64,000 bases of DNA. Source: Chrysomallon squamiferum (taxonomy: Eukaryota; Mollusca; Gastropoda; Neomphalida; Peltospiridae). Shown here piece after piece: positions 50,456-64,000 of the stretch. Made by a program: the position numbers and the translations under genes. The stretch lies in contig CM022673.1 in assembly GCA_012295275.1 (NCBI GenBank), positions 13,774,288 to 13,838,287 on the forward strand, given 5' to 3'. Numbering within the stretch: position 1 is the first letter of the stretch; the number at the start of each line of letters is the position of its first letter. The notes beneath the pieces are model-generated. The model was not told the DNA's origin. It did not search any database and saw only the letters and a program-made list of their open reading frames with translations.

Positions 50456-51415
50456 TGTTCGTGTTGAAATCATGGGGTTTTCAAAGTTATGATCCCTGAT
50501 AGAAAACAATTTAAACTACATGCATTGATAATAGATACATAACACCGACATATACACACATAATGATAAATAAGAAAAAGAAAGATTCTTTTAATATTTA
50601 ATTTAATCAGGTAACAATTATTTTAACATTTTCAAATTATTCATGAAGCCATACTTGGTTACAGCATTCGGTATGTACGAGATAACATTATTTCTATAAA
50701 TAAACAGACAGAGAAATTAGGACATGCGTGTTTCTGTGCGTGCGTGTGTGTGTGAGTATAAACAGGTGTATATGACTGAGTGTTTCTTTGTGTTTCTATC
50801 TTTATGTGTATGTATACTGTAGTTTAAAAAAAAAAAAATATTTATATTTATCCTTCCACAGACCATGAAAGCTGGTTGCTACGAAACTAAATTTTTTTTC
50901 TATCAGTACAACTGCTGCCACGTTGTCAACTACGTGCAGACGAAACTGTCACAACAAACGTAGTGATGATAACCTCGTTGTTACTTTAAAATACCACAGG
51001 CACGTTCACTTAACTTTTATTTATTTATTTATTTAATTATTACTGTTTTTTTTTTTTTTTTATTATTATTTTTTGTATTTATTTCTATAATTTTTTTGAA
51101 TTTTCAATTTTTAATTAATTAATTAATTAATTATTTTTTTTTTTTTTTTTAATAATAATACGGAGACCTAAAGAAAAGACTAAAAAAAAAAAGGAAAGGA
51201 AAAGAACTGGAAGTAATAATACGCATTCAAACAAACACACACGCACGCACACGCACGCACACACACAAACACATGTTTTTTCTGACAGCTGTTAGGTTAT
51301 TTTTTAAATTACGAATATCATCAGTGTGTTTACATTTCACATACAAAAATTATCAAATCACTGGGTTATGTAAAATTCATACTTCCATTGTTCATTTATT
51401 CATGATGCTGAAAAC
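50456..51415. other. Intergenic low-complexity sequence
   Basis: Between the DUSP19 duplicate and the end of the aldo-keto reductase gene. It contains T- and TTAA-rich runs (51020-51150) and a CA/CACG repeat (51234-51270). No gene is seen. Confidence 0.6.
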
Positions 51416-56409
<4,994 letters not shown>

Positions 56410-56850
56410 CTTTGATTTCGAGTCCAAAAATACCTTATTAAACAAATTAATGTTTAAATCGGTTCAGCCTCGGAGTACTTGCAGCCTGTAGGGATTTGTA
56501 AGTTATTAAGTGATATGGCTGAACGTTTCAATCGCTATAGTCAGTATCATAAAAGTGAAAACTTACTGAGAATCCAAACCTGTTTTAAATATGTTGAAGC
56601 ATACACGGCAATACATGTACACATCTATATACCAGATGTATATCATTCACGCATATGTCAAAAAGAAAATGTCTCCCTTGGGCTAGGCATTGCTTCCTGA
56701 TTACAAACAAACAACGTATTGCGACATGTTTGATTTTGTGGAACATGATCATCATCACTGATTTTGAAGTGTGAACTCAAAGGACGCCTATTCCACTTCG
56801 GGCAAGCCGTTTTGAGAAACTGTCAACGTGTTGGTCTTCAGTCGGTGTTT
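56410..56850. other. AKR upstream region (minus gene)
   Basis: The first 70-80 bases upstream of the start match, inverted, the sequence upstream of the second AKR copy (about 60680-60751), so both promoters share a proximal segment. Beyond that no gene is seen. Confidence 0.45.
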
Positions 56851-56854
56851 AAAG

Positions 56855-57226
56855 ATGATCCTAGATCTCAGACGTGCCTCCTCTCTCCCCCCAGTTAGTC
56901 TGTGCGAGTTGGATCATTTGCGGATTAACGCTTTGAACGACGCCGATCTGGACGATCCACAAGTTCTAAGGTTTGCGGACTGTGTCACCGAACAGTGGAC
57001 TGTGTCACCGAACAGTGGACTGAATGTCCCGGCAGAGAAGTGTGAAAAGATTTCGAAATAAATGGAGACAATACTGCGAATCACGTTGAGGGGTGTCGTT
57101 CAAAACTGAAGACAATGGGCATCAGTCATCCCAACATTTTTAAATTCATAGGTATGATTAAGAGAGAGCAGGTCTTTGTTGAAGCTACAGTTTTACAGTT
57201 AAGAGCTGGTGGAAGGTTGGCACCAA
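56855..57226 (+). pseudogene. Decayed MULE-like transposase fragment
   Basis: Two adjacent frames give a pattern I associate with the C-terminal end of MULE-type transposases. First comes DADLDDPQVLRFADCVTEQW up to about 57060. Then, after a frame change and stop, 57061-57225 reads N-T-A-N-H-V-E-G-C-R-S-K-L-K followed by HPNIFKFIGMIKREQ and KRRNYQLLD. Intact members usually have NNxxEGWH...L followed by HPNIxxFI..LKxEQ. A 20-bp phrase (GTGTCACCGAACAGTGGACT) is duplicated in tandem at about 56979-57020. It is clearly non-functional. Confidence 0.5.
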
Positions 57227-60110
57227 AACGTAGGAACTACCAGCTACTTGACTTTGAGATATGCCAACAACAAATACTGTTCTTGACAGGACAGAACTCT
57301 CCAGTAGAATATGCTGATTCCGTCTCCCATTTTGTTGGACTGTGAAATGTTTCAAGTCCATGGTTTGCCATTTGGGAAATAAACCAGACTGAGAAACTCT
57401 GTTTCATAATTTTCACAATAGGTGCTGGCACAGCAGAAACAATATACAATTTAAACAATATCCTTAAGTCTTTACAGAAATGTTATTAAAAATACTCTAC
57501 ACCGTGTTGTACATGTAGTAAAAATTATATATGATGGCAAGGTGTTTGTAAAGTTATTTGAACAAATTAACTGAAAGATGTATAAAAAATTCCGGGTGAT
57601 GCAAGCAACAACGTTCAAAAATTTTGAAGTGCGTCTCTACTATTACATGCTATCCAAAACAAAACAGGTTTATAGAAAAAGATAACACATTGATAGTTCT
57701 TGCCATGAAAATAAAGTGAGATTTTGTTTTGTTGTTTTTGTAAATTTGTCGAGTTTTTAAATTCGGCGTTTGGTCGTGACTAGTCTTGTCATCGCCAAGA
57801 GAAATTTTGCAAAGTCACAATTCGACGAAATAATTAATAAATTACTATAACAAGTTTATCACCGTTGTTGTCTCTGAATAAAAATTTCGTTTGCATTGTT
57901 TATTTTAAATATTTAGATTATTCTAGCATTAGTGGACTTTTTTTTTTTTATATTTCTGTCGAAGAAATTCTCGTCACTACGTCACGTGCGAGCAAAGTCA
58001 AACCCTGAGAAAAAAAACAACTGTTAATTTCTACGAAGTGACGATTTAGGTTTTGTATTATCATACGACTAGAAAGTAGTTATCGAACTGAAAAATATTA
58101 CGTCTGAGCATCCACCACATCTAACCACATTTTAGATACCGGCAGCAGTTCGAGAGGAAAAAATCACAGGAAAAAAAAAAATTATAGAAAAAAAAAAAAC
58201 ACAGGTAAAAAAGTCACAGGAAAATGGTCACAATTTTTAATTAACTTTCAGAAATATATTAGAAATGAAAGATAGATTAAACGCATTTTGTCAGAGTTTT
58301 TTGGTTAATGTTCTTTGATTTTAATGTTAGTGGTTCAGGCGGATGTTCTACCCAATACCACAAAGAAATTCAATCAGATCTTTTGTTTTGTGAGTTGCAT
58401 GTTTGGTATACACGAACCCCTCATAACAGATTTTGTTACCAGCCTTATTGCTATGAATAACTTCCACATTAAAATGTACTTCTGATACTAGAGCAAGCTG
58501 GAGAATATATAGTGAAACATATTTTAACCTGGGACATTTTATAAATCATTTACAATAGGAAGCCCTTAGTTTAGATCTATCCTTATCAGTAAGCTAGACC
58601 TAATTCTTGCTAACTGATAATAATTAATAAGTGTAACAAGTCACCACCCCTGCACAATATAAAGTCTGTTTCTTTAATGTAGCCTAATCAATAAGCTTAA
58701 CAATTACCCCATGCATACTATGATGCCACATTCAATACTCTACAAACCCACGCATTTTGTTAGTTTTTTACTGTGACTTTTTTTCCAGCCACCCCAACAG
58801 CCTAGCTGATATAATTGATCAAAGCTGTTAAAAGTTCAGGTTTTGTCCATTTTCCTCCACTCCCAAATCCCTTCTTTAAAACCTACCATGAAAAACAAAT
58901 ATATGGAAAGAAGGATCATTATGTGTTCTCTTAAATAGTGTTGTTATTTTTGTTTTGTGTTAAATCAGCCCTTTGTACGAGAGTGTTAAACATGGTGGGG
59001 GTAAACGATCTTCGACGCTTGTGATCAGCCTTTAAAAGCATGGAGTAAAAACCTGGCTTAACTATGAAAAGGTCGCTTCGGTGTTATTTTTAGCACAGCT
59101 AGAAGGGTCAAAGTTCGATCTTTCAAACAATGCATGTCGTCGCTGGCAATGGCTTATATGAAAAGTTGTGTCCAAAAATTTATTTTTCCTTGCCCTGAAA
59201 CCAGTTTAAAAAAAAAAAAAAAAAAAAAAATTGAAACATGCATGTTTTATTATATATTTTATTATAAGAGAAGCAATTGTTTTACTTTCAAAATTCATGC
59301 GATAAACGGCGAATTAAATAACAAACTATACTATATAACAGAACAATGTATTCAGAGTTGATAGAATGCTGAATAAAAAACTAATCACTTTTTTAATATC
59401 ATAAACTGATCAGTTTTAAAAGTCAGATTATTTTTGCTTGTTGATAAGCTCCATCAACGGTCAACAATGTTCAGATAATAGGTAACTTTTGTTTGCAGTC
59501 AAATCACAGCAAGTAGAAACCTAACAAAATTATTTTACGTCTGCTTAAAATGACAGAAATATCACACCTGTGCCGTTAATTGCCTTTAGTCTCATGACTG
59601 TATCATTTTATTGCCTCTAATGAATTGAGTTTGTATATTGCAGAGGATTAAAGTTCTACATCAAATACTAGTGGTCTTTTTAACTAACATTTTTATAAAC
59701 TATATTTGTGCAATGTAAAAACTTGGTTTTGTAATTCCTTTCAAGGTTATACTTATTAATAGAACCCTTATCTTATTGATGACATGGCATTTTCCTTCTA
59801 AATCAACAATAAAAGAATCTTTATTAAATAATTTCTGTTTTTTCAGATGTTTAAAGTAGACTATCTGAATAAGTCAATGCATGTTTAGCAACAGGTTCCA
59901 GTTATTATAACATTTTATTTGACTTCTTTTCGTGTCATCAGTCACATCCGATCACACTGAGCTTTTTTTTTTTTAAGATAACGTCTTTGACGGAATCTCA
60001 TTAGTGCCTCTTTGCCAGACTTGTTTTTAATATTAAATTTGTGTCCTCTCTAGTGAGTTACATATTATTCGTAAAATACTTATTTTTATGTGCCCATTTA
60101 AAGAAGAATG
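57227..60110. other. Intergenic, no gene seen
   Basis: AT-rich sequence with A-runs (58168-58200, 59208-59231) and no splice-bounded exon that I can support. It is the spacer between the two head-to-head AKR copies. Confidence 0.55.
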
Positions 60111-60119
60111 ACTTCTATA

Positions 60120-60270
60120 TTTTATATTAAGTATATTACTACATTATTAAGCTATAGCGTATTATCATGTTTACAAATTCACATTGTCACGGATCTCCTG
60201 TGTACTTTCCTCCCCAAACGATGCGCGATTAGAGAATCATTCAGTGGGCTTTTATTATGTTGCACTTCTC

Positions 60271-60317
<47 letters not shown>

Positions 60318-60370
60318 CTTTTACTCTTTTTTTCTGTAATCAGTGTTTAACGTTTATAACTGTATATATA
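60120..60370. repeat. Dispersed repeat with (GT)n core, copy 2
   Basis: Same order of phrases as 48815-49040: TGTGTACTTTCCTCCCCAAA, ACGATGCGCGATTAGAGAAT, GCTTTTATTATGTTG, a GT run (60273-60316), then TAATCAGTGTTTAACGTTTA. CA, GATA and AAT microsatellites follow up to 60561. Confidence 0.75.
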
Positions 60371-60378
60371 TATATTCT

Positions 60379-60411
<33 letters not shown>

Positions 60412-60445
60412 GATAGATAGATAGGTAGATAGATATATTACCTGC

Positions 60446-60476
<31 letters not shown>

Positions 60477-60524
60477 TAGATAGATAGATAGATACTTTGA
60501 TGGATAGATAAATATATTACCTGC

Positions 60525-60563
<39 letters not shown>

Positions 60564-60751
60564 TCGACGACTTTGTTTCACTGCATTTTTAACAACATCT
60601 CTGTAAAGCCTCAAGGACTTTGTTTAAATTTTATATTGTCTCTGTTATCTTTACCGAGTTCATTTCAAGTTCTGGGTCACTAGGTTGGGTCGGTAGTGCA
60701 GATTTAAACTTTAACTCGTTTATTCAGACATTTTTGTACTCGGAATCAAAC

Positions 60752-63499
<2,748 letters not shown>

Positions 63500-63529
63500 G
63501 TGAGTAATTTATGTAATTAGTTTCATTGC

Positions 63530-63930
63530 AGTAAATATCATATTAGTTATTCATTCTATTTTATTAATATCGTATTAGAGTATTTGTTGTCTTTTATTAA
63601 ATAATATCGTATTAGAGAATTTGTCGTATTTCAATAAATAATATCGTATTAGAATATTTGTCGTATTTTATTAAATAATATCGTATTAGAGTATTCATCG
63701 TATTTTATTAATTAGTATCGTATTAGAGTATTCATCGTAAATAATATCGTATTAGAGTATTCATCGTATTTTATTAAATAATATCGTATTAGAGCATTTT
63801 TCGTATGTTATTAAACACTATCGTATTTGAGTATTACATTAAATAATGTGGTTTAAGAGTGCGTATTTTATTAAAACAAATAATCACGTATTAGAGTATT
63901 TGTCGTACTTTATTAAATAATTACTTATAT
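63530..63930. repeat. Degenerate ATATCGTATTAGAGTATTTG repeat in AKR-copy intron 3
   Basis: About ten units of 35-45 bases built on TTATTAAATAATATCGTATT and AGAGTATTTGTCGTATTT. It is the inverted counterpart of 54040-54420. Confidence 0.75.
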
Positions 63931-64000
63931 TAGTATTTGTTGTATTATATTAAAATGTACTTGACGTTTTGACGTGTGAATGTATATGTGTCTGTGTATG

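Overview
The window is eukaryotic nuclear DNA. It is AT-rich and full of simple repeats, and its genes are split into many short exons (mostly 55-220 nt) with GT-AG introns of a few hundred bases to about 4 kb. Recognisable orthologues (POLR1B, PSMC3IP/HOP2, DUSP19, an AKR1-type aldo-keto reductase), together with a large CUB-domain membrane protein, point to an invertebrate metazoan. A lophotrochozoan such as a mollusc is my best guess, but that is inference. I built the gene models by hand from splice signals and phase bookkeeping.

Layout. (1) 1691-17998, plus strand: a 25-exon gene for a type I membrane protein of about 1071 residues, with a signal peptide, eight CUB-like modules, one transmembrane helix and a short basic tail. 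Each module uses a three-exon cassette with phases 1-2, 2-1 and 1-1. (2) 20369-38492, minus strand: POLR1B, the second-largest subunit of RNA polymerase I, in 31 exons (about 1142 aa), tail-to-tail with the CUB gene. (3) 40308-43982, plus strand: PSMC3IP/HOP2, the meiotic recombination factor, in 9 exons (212 aa), head-to-head with POLR1B. (4) 46673-47864, minus strand: DUSP19-like phosphatase in 2 exons. Its catalytic exon and 3' region reappear inverted at about 49.05-50.45 kb without exon 1. (5) 51416-56409, minus strand: a 10-exon aldo-keto reductase carrying a 1-nt frameshift. An inverted second copy starts at 60752 on the plus strand and runs out of the window. A decayed MULE-like transposase lies between the two copies.

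The most unusual signal is a class of minisatellite whose units straddle real exon-intron borders. In the CUB gene, 3' splice sites plus the first bases of an exon are tandemly copied before module 3 (60-bp unit) and where the missing first exon of module 5 should lie (about 69-bp unit). A 5' splice site plus the end of an exon is copied after the first exon of module 8 (about 85-bp unit). In POLR1B intron 27, some 40 copies of a 43-bp unit carry the acceptor plus up to 11 exon bases. The transcripts therefore contain arrays of decoy splice sites next to the authentic ones.

The rest is intron, UTR and intergenic DNA dominated by microsatellites, a foldback element and dispersed repeats. I saw no tRNA, rRNA or other RNA gene.
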